Shown in pieces: positions 48,221 through 60,420 of a stretch of DNA of 64,000 nucleotides (within the stretch, counting starts at the first letter, position 1; each line of letters opens with the position of its first letter). The notes under the pieces were generated by a model. That model had not been told where the DNA came from. It saw only the letters and a program-made list of their open reading frames with translations, and did no database searches. Both the position numbers and the translations under genes were made by a program. The DNA comes from Prostheceraeus crozeri (lineage: Eukaryota > Platyhelminthes > Polycladida > Euryleptidae): assembly GCA_907163375.1 (NCBI GenBank), contig CAJQUW010001639.1, forward strand, positions 1 through 64,000, given 5' to 3'.

Positions 48221-48790
48221 TCGGAGCTCACCTGAAAAAATCCTAAGTGTCAGAGTGACTTTGTATGGACAAAATTTTGAAAATTTTCCAAAGTGTCGCA
48301 TTTCGACCTGGGACCTTTACCAAAACATTTTTCATCAAATTTCACTGACCCCCCCCCCCGACAGCGATCTTCTAATTTTGGTTCTAGTGGATGGATTTTG
48401 TCTTATAGATACTCGTTTGAAAGAGGAGAAAAAACTGCTCGGTGACATTTTTGTTGCGAGTCAATCGGACCAGCCGTTCAAAAGTTAGAGCTGTTACAAG
48501 ACTTTAGGTCGGAGCTCACCTGAAAAAATCCTAAGTGTCAGAGTGACTTTGTATGGACAAAATTTTGAAAATTTTCCAAAGTGTCGCATTTCGACCCGGG
48601 ACCCTGACCAAAGTTTGTTTCATCAAATTTCTCCGAAGGGTGGGGGGAGGGGGGCTCAGTGAAAAGTGATGAAAAAAGTTTTGGTAAGGGTCCCAGATTG
48701 AAATTCGGAAGTTTTAAACTTTTCAAAATTTTCACCACACTGGAGCTCCCACACTTAGGAATTTTTTCACTTATGGCATGTTACATGGCC
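48221..48790. repeat. Subterminal repeats of Polinton B
   Basis: Two units start near 48221 and 48510 (period about 289 bp), followed by an inverted arm up to about 48770. They correspond to the four-unit array of A at 2959-4140. Confidence 0.8.
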
Positions 48791-48941
48791 ATGTGCTGAG
48801 CCACCAACTTCCCGTGGTCACATGAGAATGGTTTAGGTGTCATATGATAGAGAACGTTGAGACGAATCGTTTGCAACAAACCGCATGTCGCTACGATGAA
48901 TACTTTCGGAGATAAAGCCATTTTAATTTTTCTTCCGAGCA

Positions 48942-48949
48942 TATATAAA
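48942..48949 (+). promoter_or_regulatory. TATA box of the coiled-coil gene in Polinton B
   Basis: TATATAAA followed by CCCCC, in the same context as in A (4310-4317). Confidence 0.7.
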
Positions 48950-48990
48950 CCCCCGGCAACGTAAGTCTGATCACTTCATCGAAAGACGAG

Positions 48991-49548
48991 GTAAGCGACG
49001 ATCGTCGCTCTGAGCTCCCGATATCGGGTGTTTCAAAGGACTCTATCTTTTGAAGTAGGCAAGCTATCTTCTTACTTCAAAGTTTGTGTGATAGAGTTTG
49101 ATAGTGTCTTTACTACTGATAAAATTTTTTAAAAGTAGTATGAGTAGCAAAATGCGGAATTTTTTAAAAATTCTTAATTTTCAGTTTTTTCAAAGTTTTA
49201 ACATGTAGTCTAAGGTTTTCAAGTATGCTGAGTTTAAATCTGCTATCAGATTTGAAATTTAACTAAGTCTAAGGCAGCTTTGAGGGGTTAGATCCCAGCT
49301 ACTGATCACTACCTTTGACTCGGCGTTGCTGTTACCACTTCGGGGCAGTGACAATGATGTCTTCAGCTGTAAATAGCGGGTATCGGGGAAGATCTCTCAC
49401 TTCCCCAGTGATCAGTACAAGGCCTTCGAGCTGTCGACGGGATCGAGTGCCACTAACTATACTCAAATCTATCATTCCTCACTAAGTGTTATGCTTTAGG
49501 CTGTATACTACATGATTCCAAACTTATACAAATTTCATTATCTTACAG
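48991..49548 (+). other. Predicted leader intron in Polinton B
   Basis: The donor GAG|GTAAGC and the acceptor 'ttatcttacag' are as in A. The palindromes GCGACGATCGTCGC (48995-49008) and CCCGATATCGGG (49017-49028) are both perfect here. Confidence 0.6.
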
Positions 49549-49553
49549 CTAAC

Positions 49554-50763
49554 CATGGTCAATAACGACAAAAATAAGAAATTTCATATTAAAATGTGTG
49601 TGTAAGGCCGAATTAACCGCCGAGACGGTCTCAAGGACCACATCAAGAAGGCAGGGGCCGACCACATGGTTATCCTGAGTAGGGTTGCCTGTGTGAAGTG
49701 CAGGGTGCTGTTGGTTGTTGGGCAGGAGGCCGAGTTTTATCTGAGGCATGGTGAGTATACAGGAGGGTTGGTGACCGATTTGAGATTTGTGGAGTTGATG
49801 AATGCTGAGAAGGAGCGAATGTTGGAGAAAGAGAAAGAGGCCAAGAATGTTGTTGAGAATGCTAGTGGGAATGTTGTTGAGAATGCTAGTGGGAATGCTG
49901 TGGAGAATGAGGTAGAGAATGCTGTGGCAGGTTTGAAGGCTGACAAGTGGCGGAAGAGAGTGTTTGAGAGCGATGATGAGGATGATGTGGATTTGGATAG
50001 GGAGCGAGTGAGGAAGCGTGTGAGGAAGTTGAGCTCTTCGTAGTCGGAGGTGTCAAATATTGTCATTACCGACCCCCCGCCGAGCTCATCTTCCCCAATA
50101 GTGAAGGGTGGTGGGTTACGGAAGCAGTCGGCGAGCTGGGATGAGGACATGGAAAAGAAGAATGTGTCGCAGCAAGCGGCACATGCTTTGTTGGTTGATC
50201 GGTACGAAAGTTTGAAGAAGGTGAATGAGAGAACGTTGATTGAGTTGAGTGAGCTGAAAATGAAGGAGGTGAAATGTAAGGAGGTGGCAGATGAGAATAT
50301 CCGTATGAGGCGTGTTGTGAAAGAGTTGAAGGAGAATGTGCGAGTGTTGGAAGACGAGAATGGTGAGCGAGAGAAGAGGACGAGTGCTGCAGAGAGGAGA
50401 ATGGGAGAGGCAGAGTCGAAGTATGAGGAGTTGATGAAGGAGATGAGTGTATTGAGAGCGAGGAATGCTGAGTTGGAGAGGAGTGTGAGTAGGCAGGGTG
50501 ATGAGAGAGAGTCGTTTGCGAAGTTGGAGCGCATGAGGAATGAATGGAATCACTTGAATGAGGACAGAATGTTTAAGTTCCACATCCCTATTCGGGATAA
50601 CCATCTGGACGGTCAAGTCCTCGTCAACCAAAGTCTGGACGAGAGCATAATCTGTTACAATGGCCATCCGAGTAAGAAATGCCTCCACGCCACTCTATGT
50701 ATGCGCGGGCATCTCCATAAATTTTCAGTGAAGAAGCCCGCGAGACTACCGAAGGATGGCTAA
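49554..50763 (+). pseudogene. Coiled-coil protein gene of Polinton B; appears broken
   Basis: It has the same parts as the gene at 4901 in A: N-terminal Cys/His cluster, short acidic repeats (here N-A-S-G-N-V-V-E type), basic patch, long coiled coil and a C-terminal YNGHPSKKC segment. The repeat units in the acidic part differ from A. Amino-acid identity to A is only about 65-75 percent by eye, far below that of the polymerase. Appears broken, perhaps two breaks. Confidence 0.6.
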
Positions 50764-50767
50764 CTTG

Positions 50768-50827
50768 GTAAGTGAAAAGTAAATAAGATAGTATATCCTA
50801 TTCTAATACATATCATTTTCATTGCAG
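50768..50827 (+). other. Predicted small intron after the coiled-coil gene (B)
   Basis: 60 bases with the same donor GTAAGT and acceptor TTTTCATTGCAG as in A (6097-6157), starting just after the TAA stop. Confidence 0.55.
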
Positions 50828-50861
50828 ATCTTTTCCCTGCCTTCACCACCCCATCACGTCA

Positions 50862-51010
50862 CTCCCGAGAACGAACCAACGGCTCTCTTAAGGGCCACCT
50901 AGGGGCAAGACATGATAGAACCTCCACGCGGTTTGCCCTGGGCAGTCTTCAGACTGGCGAATACTATCATTAAGTTGAATCCGCTATCAGTCAACTTGAA
51001 CGTTGCGTCG
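50862..51010. repeat. 150-bp structured repeat, copy 1 in Polinton B
   Basis: Equivalent to 6181-6335 in A. The hairpin loop is TTCA here instead of TTCG, while the CAGTC/GACTG stem is kept. Confidence 0.75.
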
Positions 51011-51021
51011 CGTTAGAGGGG

Positions 51022-51029
51022 TATATAAA
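51022..51029 (+). promoter_or_regulatory. TATA box of the first small ORF in Polinton B
   Basis: GGGG-TATATAAA, 32 bases before the ATG at 51061. Confidence 0.6.
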
Positions 51030-51060
51030 CCACTACCTCTCATTTCATTTCATTTCAATC

Positions 51061-51318
51061 ATGCAGACGCCGAACAGTCAAGTCAGCTCTCCTCGCGGAC
51101 CGCAGTTAAGGCCGCGAAATTTATTTGATGAATTTCTTAGAATAGAGGAGCAAGACAGAGTCCACAACAATCTTGCTCGGATTGGCAATGCGATGACAGC
51201 AAGTGTTGTCAATCCAATGGAATGGTGCTACACTCCACTCTTCACTCACATGCCAATTAGCGTGGAAGTCGACACTGCTACCATGGAGCGAGTCAAAGAC
51301 TCTCTCAGCAATCGGTAG
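51061..51318 (+). CDS. Small unknown Polinton protein (B copy)
   Basis: It begins MQTPNSQVSSPRGPQLRPRN as in A and keeps the 'RIEEQDRV' word and the V-S-V-E-V-D segment. It is about 85 residues, a little shorter than in A. Function unknown. Confidence 0.55.
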   Translation: MQTPNSQVSSPRGPQLRPRNLFDEFLRIEEQDRVHNNLARIGNAMTASVVNPMEWCYTPLFTHMPISVEVDTATMERVKDSLSNR

Positions 51319-51325
51319 GCTGTAA

Positions 51326-51477
51326 GATGACGACCCCCGAGAACGAACCACCGGCCCTGATAAGGGCCACCATGGGGCAAGATTTGATAGAACATCCTCG
51401 CGGTTTGCCCTGGGCAGTCTTCAGACTGGCGAATACTATCATTAAGTTGAATCTGCTATCAGTCAACTTGAACGTTA
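51326..51477. repeat. 150-bp structured repeat, copy 2 in Polinton B
   Basis: Equivalent to 6664-6815 in A; stems conserved, loop TTCA, GCCACCATGGG present. Confidence 0.75.
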
Positions 51478-51541
51478 TGCAGTCGATTGCTATCCTTGAA
51501 GCATTCTGATTCGCTGTTGAGCAATTCATTGTTGAAAAACC

Positions 51542-51549
51542 TATATAAG
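51542..51549 (+). promoter_or_regulatory. TATA box of the second small ORF in Polinton B
   Basis: TATATAAG, 41 bases before the ATG at 51590, as in A. Confidence 0.6.
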
Positions 51550-51589
51550 CCAGAAGAGTGTAGCGCTTCTCATTCAATTTTAAGTCACG

Positions 51590-51862
51590 ATGGAAGCAAC
51601 GTCTCCTACCAACACCATTCCCGACTTCATCATCCTCGACGAGTGGGATGAAGACAACACCATTCCCGACTTCATCATCCTTGACGAGTGGGATGAAGAG
51701 GATGAGAAGAAGGAGAAGATCAAGAAGATAGTTTGGACGGATGGGGTGTGGACTCCTAATACCACCCTCATCCGAAAGGTGCCAGATGCACCACCACGGC
51801 TTAGGCGGCACAGGGTTTATGACAACCTAACTGTCATACCTATTGACTATTCAAGCCAATAG
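51590..51862 (+). CDS. Small acidic protein with duplicated motif (B copy, 90 aa)
   Basis: It starts MEATSPTN and has TIPDFIILDEWDE twice in tandem, followed by a Lys-rich stretch and a tail with 'WTPNTTLIRKVPDAPPRLRR'. The duplication is not seen in A. The duplicated motif could be a docking peptide (inference). No domain recognised. Confidence 0.5.
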   Translation: MEATSPTNTIPDFIILDEWDEDNTIPDFIILDEWDEEDEKKEKIKKIVWTDGVWTPNTTLIRKVPDAPPRLRRHRVYDNLTVIPIDYSSQ

Positions 51863-52243
51863 TCAACTTGTCACTCCCGAGAACGAACCACCGGCCCTCA
51901 TAAGGGCCACCATGGGGCAAGACATGATAGAACCTCCACGCGGTTTGCCCTGGTCAGTCTTTAGACTGGCGAATACTATCATTAAGTTGAATCTGCTATC
52001 AGTCAACTTGAACGTTGCAAATGAAGTTCGGTGTAATACTTCCTTTCGACGGGCGTTCCTGTAAAGGGCGGCGGTGAAACCCGTAGCTATGTATACCGCA
52101 ATGGACATTCGGCAATGGTCAATCTTGTTAAACCTCTCTGCGTCATGTTTGCAAGTGATTGCCTCTGTCTCAACGTAGTATGCATTCGCGCCAGGGTGAC
52201 ATTTAGCCAACTGTCGAAGGTTGCCTAAAACTTTCCATTGCAT
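51863..52243 (-). CDS. Possible minus-strand ORF conserved with A (126 aa)
   Basis: Begins MQWKVLGNLRQLAKC, nearly identical to the frame at 7187-7561 in A, and runs through repeat copy 3. Coding status unproven for the reasons given there. Confidence 0.28.
   Translation of the reverse strand: MQWKVLGNLRQLAKCHPGANAYYVETEAITCKHDAERFNKIDHCRMSIAVYIATGFTAALYRNARRKEVLHRTSFATFKLTDSRFNLMIVFASLKTDQGKPRGGSIMSCPMVALMRAGGSFSGVTS
51873..52017. repeat. 150-bp structured repeat, copy 3 in Polinton B
   Basis: Equivalent to 7187-7337 in A. The hairpin reads CAGTC-ttta-GACTG, so the loop changed while the stem is intact. Confidence 0.72.
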
Positions 52244-52605
52244 ACGTTATGAGAACCATGAGTTCTACCTGTCTCTATCAATGAGACGAATTGATGAATG
52301 GAATGAAATGGGAGGACACTCACGCGCCAAACGCAACATAACACACTTCTCTCTTCCGTAGTCTAACAAGCTCTTTGCACATGGATCGCAGTCGATTGCT
52401 ATCCCAGAATCATGTAAGCTATCTAATTTTTATTTAACACTATTTCAACTACCATCATCGCCCATATGAAATGTTATAAGATTTACAAGTTAGACTAAGC
52501 GTGCTACTATTTCCAAATGAAAAAGTATACATGGTTAAATCATCCACTGAAGCCCCATTCAAGTAAGTCAGTATGAAAGCAAAGATAATACGAAATAAAA
52601 ATTTA

Positions 52606-53061
52606 TTATGGCATGTATTTCAAAAGGTCTTCATCGTCAATATCGTCCCAGAGTCTGGCTTCACATAGATCACAAAAGTAGTTCACTTGTTTCAATCGTT
52701 GTTCTACCGCGAGCCTCACTTTGTCGATGTACTCCCACTCCGCCATCGTTCGTGGCTGGGAGTTAGGGGTGTACCATTCCCATAATTGGTGGAGGAATTT
52801 GGTGCTGGTGATCTCCATCACATCATCAGTATCGTACTGCAGATACTTCCACCTCACGCCTGTTAAGTCGGGACACTCCTTCTCACATACACTCTCCTCT
52901 TCGTCGTCCGCTGGTAATGACAACTTTCTGATATTGTCGAGTCGGTATATTTTCTCCACCTTCCCCTTCGTTGGAGCGTTTGGTGCAACGAGCGCCTTTG
53001 GTGATGAGCATGGAGAAGAGAACTCCAATTTTGTGTTCGGTGTTGTCGGAGGGCTTGTCAT
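52606..53061 (-). CDS. Unknown acidic Polinton protein (B copy, 151 aa)
   Basis: It begins MTSPPTTPNTKLEF and ends with 'CDLCEARLWDDIDDEDLL' like its A counterpart (8133-8570). The middle is diverged and six residues longer, with an extra Cys pair (V-C-E-K-E-C). Identity overall about 75 percent by eye. Both copies are open, which supports real coding. Confidence 0.65.
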   Translation of the reverse strand: MTSPPTTPNTKLEFSSPCSSPKALVAPNAPTKGKVEKIYRLDNIRKLSLPADDEEESVCEKECPDLTGVRWKYLQYDTDDVMEITSTKFLHQLWEWYTPNSQPRTMAEWEYIDKVRLAVEQRLKQVNYFCDLCEARLWDDIDDEDLLKYMP

Positions 53062-53277
53062 GTTGACTGTGAATAATAACTTTGAAATGTTTTCTAATTC
53101 TTAAGTATAAACAAGCAACCAATCAGAATGAACAGCCAATGAATGATGAATATGGAAGTATATATGTAAAGTGACATCCGTGTCATTTCACTCTGTCTTT
53201 GAGACGTGTAAGTAAACTGTTCTCTAGTGAAGTCTCTATCTTGTTGAAGAATCAACCTTAAACATAATTTCCTTGAA

Positions 53278-56200
53278 ATGGTAAGTTGAAGATTTCCTCT
53301 CTCATCTCCCTCAAACGTGTGGCTAATAGCATCTTCCTCAATTTCAGGCATCTACTTCATCACCAAAGCCCTCCCTTCTCGAGGAAAGTTTAGAGTTGTT
53401 GAGTGAAGGTAGGTTGTAACAATACACTGAGACTTAAACAGAGATGATAGAATGATTTCTCTTTCAGGTGATGTTAGTTCCAGCTCAGGACTCTCGACAA
53501 GGCAACGAGTGGGAATGTGCTGACTGCGGACATATTTTTACAAGGAAGCACAGTCTCCTTCGACACATCAAACAACGTGTGTGTCAACGCAAAGCGGCAT
53601 CAATCTCCGGAGGTGAAGTTGATACTGACGATGACATCTCCTTTCCTTGCGATTTGTGCCCTCTTTCTTTTGATAGTCACTTTCAGCGATCTTCGCACAG
53701 ACTTCAACACACGCATGCGAATGATCACTACACCAACGGTACCTCTACCATCTTCCTCATTAATGTTTCACATAATAATTTAGTACGCGACTACTGCATG
53801 GAGTCCAATACTCAAATAGTAGATTTTCCTGAGTGGCTCCTTCAAAATTCTAACATTATCGAAGCGCTCTTCAATAATTTAGACAATTTTAGAATGAAGG
53901 CGCTCATCTACCTTAAACTAAAATATATTAAAATAGATTTTCAAACGGGTCAAGTGACGGAGAGAATGCGGTTTCATGTTCCTTCCTCTTCCGCAGCCGA
54001 AGTTGTAGACTGCGAGTCTTGGCTAAATTTTCACATTCAATGTTTAAAATCAAATGTAGATAAATTCAATCAACGCGACAGCGCTCTCATTTTTGATGGT
54101 GTGGACTCAGCCATATTCAAAATTTCCCTATTAGAAAGTCATGCAGCTCGAGGCACATTTAAACTAACAAAAACGTTGTATAATAAGAAAGCTGTCATGA
54201 ATGTCGATTGCAAATCACAGTGTTTCAAATATGCAGTCCTATCCATCCTTCACTATAATGATATCAACGCGCATCGAGATCGCACCTATAGCTATAGACA
54301 GTGGGAGGATGAACTAGACTTTGAAGGTTGTGATAGTGACAACATGAAAATCAAAGATGTAGAAACGTTCGAAAAACATAATCAGATTAAAATTGTAGTT
54401 CACGTGTAGGAGAAGGGGTTGAAGGGTGCCCGCTATAATTCACGTTCAACTTGTTATGAACGTGCAGTCAACCTCTTATTAGTAAAACAAGATGATAGCG
54501 AGGAATGGCACTACTGTGGTATACCCAAAATCTCTCGCTCGTGCACTCACTTGGGGCACTCTAAAAGAGGTGAACATTTTGTATGCGACCGCTGCATCCG
54601 CTCCTTTTGGAGTAAACATAAATTTGAAACTCACCATGAATGGTGCAAGCGAGGTAAATTACAAATGGAACGCATGCCCAAAGATAAAATATTTTCACAT
54701 AGGGATAGTGGTGACGAATTAAGTCCCCTGCGTGTCATTTACGCAGACATAGAATGCTACATTGATGGTATCATCCACAAGTCAGCAGCCATATCCTGCT
54801 ATGAAGTATGGCATGATCACTTTAGGAATAGACAAAACAAAATGCATACTTGGCAAGGTGAAGATTGCATTTCAAAATTTCTAGAATTTCTCGATAGAGC
54901 TGCCAAATTTCAACAATCATATGATTCCCAATTGCAGCGTAAGTCACTACATATGTCAGATGAAGACAAACAAAAATTTGAAAGTTGCACATCTTGTCCT
55001 AAATGTCATAAAACGTTTGATGACGATAAAATTAAGAAAGTGCGTGATCATGATCACATCACTGGTAAATTTAGAAACGCACTCTGCTCCAAATGTAACT
55101 TTTCACTTAGGTTGAGACGTCGTGTACTACCCGTCATTTTTCATAACTTTAAGGGCTATGACAGTCATATGCTCATAAAAGGAGGGTTGAGCCAGATGAA
55201 ATCGTGGCAGTTTAATGTAATAGCGCAAACGAGAGAAAAATTCATGGCAATGACAGCAAAAGTACCAGTTGATAAAACTAAAGAAAATAAGACAGTCTTC
55301 TTCGAAATAAAATTTTTAGATTCATTCCAATTCATGTCAGCGTCACTAGCTTCTCTCGTTCGTAATCTCAAGTTTCTTCCCCATAGTCAAACTTTGAAGA
55401 AACACTATCCAAACTTAACGGATGAAATAATCACTCGCAAAGGAGTCTTTCCTTATGCGTATTTTAGCTCAATGTCTAAACTAAATGAAACAACCCTTCC
55501 TTTTATTGACAAATTCCAAAACGATTTGACGGGTGAAGATTGTCCAGTAGAGGACTATGAACATGCTGAAGAGGCATGGTTAAAATTTGATTGTAAAACG
55601 TTTGGCGATTATATGATCGCTTACTTAGAATTAGATGTCATTTTTCTGGCTGATGTCTTTCAGGAATTTCGACGAGTGGCATTAGAAGAAGACAAATTAG
55701 ATCCTGTCCACTTTGTCAGTCTACCAGCCATGTCCTTTAAATCAGCCTTTAAAATGACTGGTGAGACCATCCATGTCTTACAAGACCCCGAGATGTATAA
55801 CATATTTGAGCGCGGAATACGCGGTGGTCTCACATTTGTGAATAAACGTCACATAAAATCTGAAACAGTAGGTAATGATCATATCCACCTAAAGTGCTAT
55901 GACCAAAATAATTTATATGGCAGTTCACTGTCTAAACCACTACCTCATTCCGAGTTTAGTTGGTTAAATCAAGATGAGCTTACGTATTACTCCAACCCCT
56001 CAAACATTCTGAAGATTCCAGATGAAGGTGATTGGGGATATTATTTTGAAGTGGATTTGATTTATCCAAATAGCATTAAAAATAAAACTGCTGATTTCCC
56101 ACTCGCACCTGAATCTGGTGAAGTGACTGAAGATATGTTTTCACCATTCATGTCACAATTTCATAATAACTTAAGAGAGTGTGGACAGCCAAGATATAAA

Positions 56201-57249
56201 CCATGCCGCAAACTTTTACTCACCCAATATGATAAGAAAAATTATCTCGTGCACTTCTGCATACTAAAATTCTATTTAGAAATGGGCATGCTTCTAAAGT
56301 TAGTTCACCGCATTATCAAATTTAGACAGAAGGCCTTCCTCAAACCCTACATAGATAGTAACAGTAAAAATCGTGCACTCGCCCAAAATAATTTTGAAAA
56401 GGATTTTTATAAATATAAGAATAACAATCTTTTCGGAAAGACCATGGAGGATGTTAGAAAATGTATGAACTACAAACTAGTCGTTGATGATCAAAAATAT
56501 CACAAATTGACCTCATCACCTCTTTTCAATGATAGAGACATCATCGATGAGGATCTTGTAGGTGTTAAAATGATAAAATCAGAAGTTGAGTTGTGCAAAC
56601 CCATCTATATTGGTCAAGCCGTTTTAGATTATTCGAAGCTTGAAATGTATCAACTCTTCTACAAAATATTAAAACCGTTAAATATCAAAAAGAGGTTCGC
56701 TTGCTGGGTGGTGATACAGGCAGTTTCTTTTTAGGAATTACCACTCAACAAGATTTAAATTTTAATGAAGTAGCCAAGTCATTAGAAAAATATTTCGACA
56801 CATCTAATTACAATCCCACTCATCCACTCTATTCCATACAGAATAAAGCCAAACTTGGTTGTTTTAAGGATGAAACAGCAGGAAAGGAAATAGATGAAAT
56901 GATTCTCCTCCGTCCTAAAATGTATTCTATGAAATTAAAAGAATGTGCAGATAGTATTAAGCGTGCTAAAGGTATATCAAAATCCATTGTTCACAAAATG
57001 AAACATCGGTCCTATAAGAAGGCCTATAAAAATAAAACTATAACGTTTGTCAATATGACAATCTTAAAATCTCAAGTTCATACTGTGAAAACGCACACGT
57101 TCAAGAAACGAGCGCTTTCAGCATGGGAGGATAAGAGGTGTTGGATAGGACATAACACATCTGTTCCACATGGACGTCCTGACACAAACATACCTCCACC
57201 CAAAACAATAAAACTCACGCTACCACATTCAGGAGATGTATTGACATAA
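53278..57249 (+). pseudogene. Protein-primed DNA polymerase B of Polinton B; appears broken
   Basis: Same architecture as in A: an ATG-only first exon (53278-53280), two short introns with TTTCAG acceptors, C2H2 zinc finger, exonuclease motifs, endonuclease-VII-like zinc motif and polymerase motifs A to C. About 97-98 percent identical to A beyond the first exons. Appears broken about two times. Confidence 0.9.
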
Positions 57250-57429
57250 TCAACTTTAACTCAGTATTTTGATGTTGCTTTTTGTAGATATACATGGTTG
57301 TTTTATGTATCGCATGAGATAGTTTCTTCCTTGTGAATATATGCCTACAGTCAGCCCATTCCCCCTATATCTGTGAAAAGACTTTTTTCATACACATATT
57401 TTTATTTCAATAAACATATCACAATGACT

Positions 57430-58978
57430 TCACTTTGTTTTCCGAAACACTAAAGTTACGAGGGATTTAGTATCTTTCACATGGATGCACTCTTGTAAAC
57501 CATTGGTAATTTTGATAGCAATAGAGGGTATAGTTTGTTTGACGACGGGATGATAGAAAATAGATTCAAACATCTTCTCGACTATTTCATATGAAGCGTC
57601 TTTATCATGAATGAAATCACGTAAAATTTATTCTTTTTTCTCACCAACAGAAATAGGTAGAATCAAATCACTTTGAATGTAAAGGTGCTGTTCATGTTTA
57701 TCAAGTGTCATTGGTGTTTCTATACCAATCGTATGCGCAGCAGTAAACACAGTTTGTAGCATTGAAAAACCAAAGAGTTTTTTCAAATTTTTACTCAATT
57801 GACATTGAATGTCATCACCCAGTTTCAGAACAACGCGTTGATTTTTAATTGAAAACGAAATGTGGTGTGTCTTTACATCATATTTACTTTTCATCACATG
57901 CTTCAACTTCTGTTGTATATAAGGATTTACTACATGAATGAAGCTTTCAACTGTATGATATAGACGCAGCATTATATTGATAGCAACTTTAGATTCTTGA
58001 TAAGACTGGTAAATTTTCTTGATGCGATCACCATAGATGTCCACCCACCATTCATCATTAACTGAATCAGCTTTAGTGTGATATTCATGAGAAGCATACA
58101 CCAGACCGCTTCCAATAATAGGTGTATGATGTCTTACAAAATGACGCAAGGTTGGAGAGAAATAAACTGTAAGTTTGTCATTATATTTCTGAATGACCAA
58201 CTTACTTTTTGTCCGCCATAATTTTCTCTCCATACTTCTTACCCACGGTCTCATTCCATCGTTTTACTAACTCAATAAGTGATAAAGGTTGAACACCACG
58301 CTTTTTCAAAATGATGCGTTCTTCACATTCTACAACATCTTCATCAAATATTTTAAATTTATAATGAAATTTATTGATTCGATTTGAATAAACTTTTCTA
58401 ACATTTGCAGTAGCAATTGACGTTAGATGTAGTCCATGACCAAAACCGAGATGTGGATAGAATTCATTATCCAACCTCAGTGTAAGACCTTTAGTAAAAG
58501 AATGAAAGCGAAGGAACTGTCTCCCACTCCAATGATAGATAGTAAACTCATAAACTTTCTGATCTTTATTCTTCATGATGGAAGTATTACCACTGTTGAA
58601 TGCCTTAATAATTTTCTCATTCCCAAATGGCTCATAAGAATCTGATTTTATCTGAATCCATTCATAGTTCCACTTTCCATCTGACGTTAAATTGTATGGG
58701 AACTGGAATGCATTATTCATCGTTATTCCATGATGGGTGCGAGGAGTCAATATCATTTCCAAATCATTCACATTCTGAATATTGCTATCATAGCAAATGC
58801 TGGAAACACCTACTTCCCATTCACCTTCTAGATGTAGTGGGCGATTTAATTCTACTCGAAAGTCTGATGGTTTATTTTTGGGAAATTTATTCATAGAAGC
58901 ATTACTGGGCAAGTAGATTAGAAACGAGTCCTTATTTTCACTTTCCATATTATTCACATTGGAAAAATATATTAGCAT
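57430..58978 (-). pseudogene. Large virion-type protein, paralog 1 (B copy); appears broken
   Basis: Counterpart of 13021-14541 with the same N-terminal LPSNASMNKFPKNKPSD word and G-E-W-E-V-G-V. The ATG at the equivalent of 14541 and the ATGCAAA motif upstream are preserved. Broken once or twice. Confidence 0.65.
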
Positions 58979-58987
58979 ACTTTTGCA

Positions 58988-60385
58988 TTAACTCTTCATT
59001 CGGAAATGGAGTGTGATACTTGTTACAGCATCTTTATGAAAAGGAATCAACGCACCAGCATCGTCATAAATTGCAATATCAATTTGTGGGATATAGTTTG
59101 ATTTCAGCTTTGTATAATGCACTTTCTTGAAAGTATGTTCAGATAAAATACTGCAGCTTTTTGGCTGGTATGGTATCATTGCTAGCAATGGAGCTTCAAC
59201 ATCTCCCACACGTACATCTTCACCAATATTGGAATATATCTGAAAATAGTTAATACGACACGATAGTGACATGTCTGCGCTAGCTTTGGTTACAGTACCA
59301 CTTTTAAAGATATTTTGATCAAAACCCAAAATGTCCATTAGAGTTTTATCCATAATTAGTTCAATACCTTTTCCACTTATAGTGAGAGACAAAGTACCTT
59401 CTTTTTCAGAAAATGAAATATGTTGCTCATTAATCACTTCATTTAAATAATCTACAACCAATTTAACTGAAGTAATAATGCGAGGCATCAACACTCTTGT
59501 TTCATGTAAGATACCACCTAAAGTCTCTACACACTTTCTGTATAAAGATACGGCCCATTCTGTATCAAATTGATTTGACCTTTCACATGGTAAATGTTGC
59601 ATATCAAATTTTCCATGAACAGCTGCAGAACGATGTCGTAAGAACTGATGAAAATCTTTTGAACAAACTAATACTAGATCATCATCATTTAATTTACTTA
59701 TTGCAATATGATTAGATGATTTGATATAAGTCAACGTTGCCACTTGTTTACCATCAACTCGAAGGAGATAATTAAATTTCTTCAATAATGTTTCAGGAGT
59801 CATGTTTGTCTTTCTTGGCTTAATCACAATCTTCTTCACCAACGTCTTCTCATTTTTTGGAATAAGATCTACATAATAAGCTTCCTCTCGATATATTAAC
59901 TGTTTATGACCACTTGGGTGGTAATTAACGTTATAATTATTATAGCTTGTTAAGGCGCTAGCGACGTAACCTAAATCATTTCTTAAACTTGGACTTAAAC
60001 CAACAATCCAATCTTTCTCAACTACATGATGTACATAATTATGATCATCATTGTGCGGAGTAAATTGGACAATATGTTTACACGCTTTATTCAGGAAATC
60101 ATATATAAACTTTTTACATGATAAGAGATCTTTCTTTGGCCACTGTGGAATGTATACTCGGCAGCCCTTTTCACATTGGTAAGCAGCTGTGCGTCTCATA
60201 TTAATAGTCATCACCTCATGATCAAAAGTATAGACACAGTTGCTATGAACAAGTTCAGTGACACCCACTTCCCACTTTCCATTTAGCTGTTGTGTATGAT
60301 CAATGGGAGTAGAAAAGAGTGCGGCTCGATTACTAGCAAATCTATTTGCGGCCGCATTGCTAAGCAAAATATGATAAAACGACAT
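58988..60385 (-). CDS. Large virion-type protein, paralog 2 (B copy, 465 aa)
   Basis: Begins MSFYHILLSNAA and is open to its end, with the N-G-K-W-E-V-G-V word and the beta-rich C-terminus as in A. Differences from A are scattered and mostly conservative. Divergent from the PC4-like gene at 60421 with only 35 bases between the two starts. Confidence 0.65.
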   Translation of the reverse strand: MSFYHILLSNAAANRFASNRAALFSTPIDHTQQLNGKWEVGVTELVHSNCVYTFDHEVMTINMRRTAAYQCEKGCRVYIPQWPKKDLLSCKKFIYDFLNKACKHIVQFTPHNDDHNYVHHVVEKDWIVGLSPSLRNDLGYVASALTSYNNYNVNYHPSGHKQLIYREEAYYVDLIPKNEKTLVKKIVIKPRKTNMTPETLLKKFNYLLRVDGKQVATLTYIKSSNHIAISKLNDDDLVLVCSKDFHQFLRHRSAAVHGKFDMQHLPCERSNQFDTEWAVSLYRKCVETLGGILHETRVLMPRIITSVKLVVDYLNEVINEQHISFSEKEGTLSLTISGKGIELIMDKTLMDILGFDQNIFKSGTVTKASADMSLSCRINYFQIYSNIGEDVRVGDVEAPLLAMIPYQPKSCSILSEHTFKKVHYTKLKSNYIPQIDIAIYDDAGALIPFHKDAVTSITLHFRMKS

Positions 60386-60420
60386 TTTGATATTGCTGAT
60401 CTGCGGCTTTGCATAACATC

